Under the pieces are notes generated by a model that made no database searches, had not been told where the DNA came from, and saw only the letters and a program-made list of their open reading frames with translations. Below, one piece after another: positions 63,946-64,000 of a stretch of 64,000 nucleotides of DNA; position 1 is the stretch's first letter, and every line of letters starts with the position of its first letter. A program made the position numbers and the translations under genes. The stretch covers positions 759,849 to 823,848 of the forward strand of contig CAJHNH020006902.1 in the NCBI GenBank assembly GCA_905116865.2, written 5' to 3'. This stretch comes from Candidula unifasciata. Its lineage: Eukaryota > Mollusca > Gastropoda > Stylommatophora > Geomitridae.

Positions 63946-64000
63946 CTTCGGTAAGCTGATTTTCAGTGATTTGTATTCCCACTGTCCTGTGCTTGATTGG

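Overview
The window is animal nuclear DNA. It has spliced-looking C2H2 zinc-finger exons, a eukaryotic tRNA-Asp, hAT and Tigger/pogo-type DNA transposons, many 5'-truncated non-LTR retrotransposon (LINE) fragments and a TTAGGG-like stretch. The mix of expanded C2H2 genes, RNase H-bearing LINEs and minisatellites would suit a lophotrochozoan such as a mollusc. That is inference; nothing in the window fixes the species. There are no operons, CRISPR arrays or prokaryotic features.

The backbone is a cluster of paralogous C2H2 zinc-finger genes, all on the minus strand: Z1 (9160-12423, 33 fingers), Z2 (22171-22848, decaying), Z3 (32436-33536, 11 fingers), Z4 (34370-35470, a near-identical tandem copy of Z3 cut by a nonsense codon), an orphan 5' exon of a deleted third unit (about 35653-35702), Z5 (43311-44573, 11 fingers) and Z6 (56560-58220, a pseudogene split by a LINE). 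They share an acidic leader with a psi-K-x-E (SUMO-type) motif, a splice acceptor just upstream, and long homologous 5' and 3' flanks. The units therefore arose by duplication of whole gene blocks. Two hAT transposons (26254-28877 and 47254-49907, each with perfect 8-bp target duplications) sit in the homologous upstream flanks of Z2 and Z5.

Region by region: 1-9 kb is repeat-rich spacer; 9-14.4 kb is Z1 and its upstream flank; 14.4-22 kb is LINE debris with a 44-bp minisatellite and a strange mosaic; 22-29 kb is Z2, a CENP-B/Tigger-like 223-aa ORF and hAT copy 1; 29-38 kb is repeat spacer, the Z3/Z4 tandem and remnant; 38-43 kb is repeats, including a nested inverted-repeat element with telomere-like motifs; 43-50 kb is Z5, a 25-bp minisatellite and hAT copy 2; 50-56 kb holds tRNA-Asp and retroelements; 56.5-58.2 kb is Z6; 58-64 kb is repeats ending in an 80-bp tandem array.

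The likely intact protein genes are Z1, Z3, Z5 and possibly the CENP-B-like ORF. I did not find a new multi-gene system. The most informative signals are the resolved history of duplication, truncation and transposon insertion in the zinc-finger cluster, a word-by-word mosaic between a minisatellite and neighbouring sequence, and indel-dominated divergence at two loci that could be assembly error. Element names such as SINE-A, LINE-R and Repeat C are local labels, not database names.
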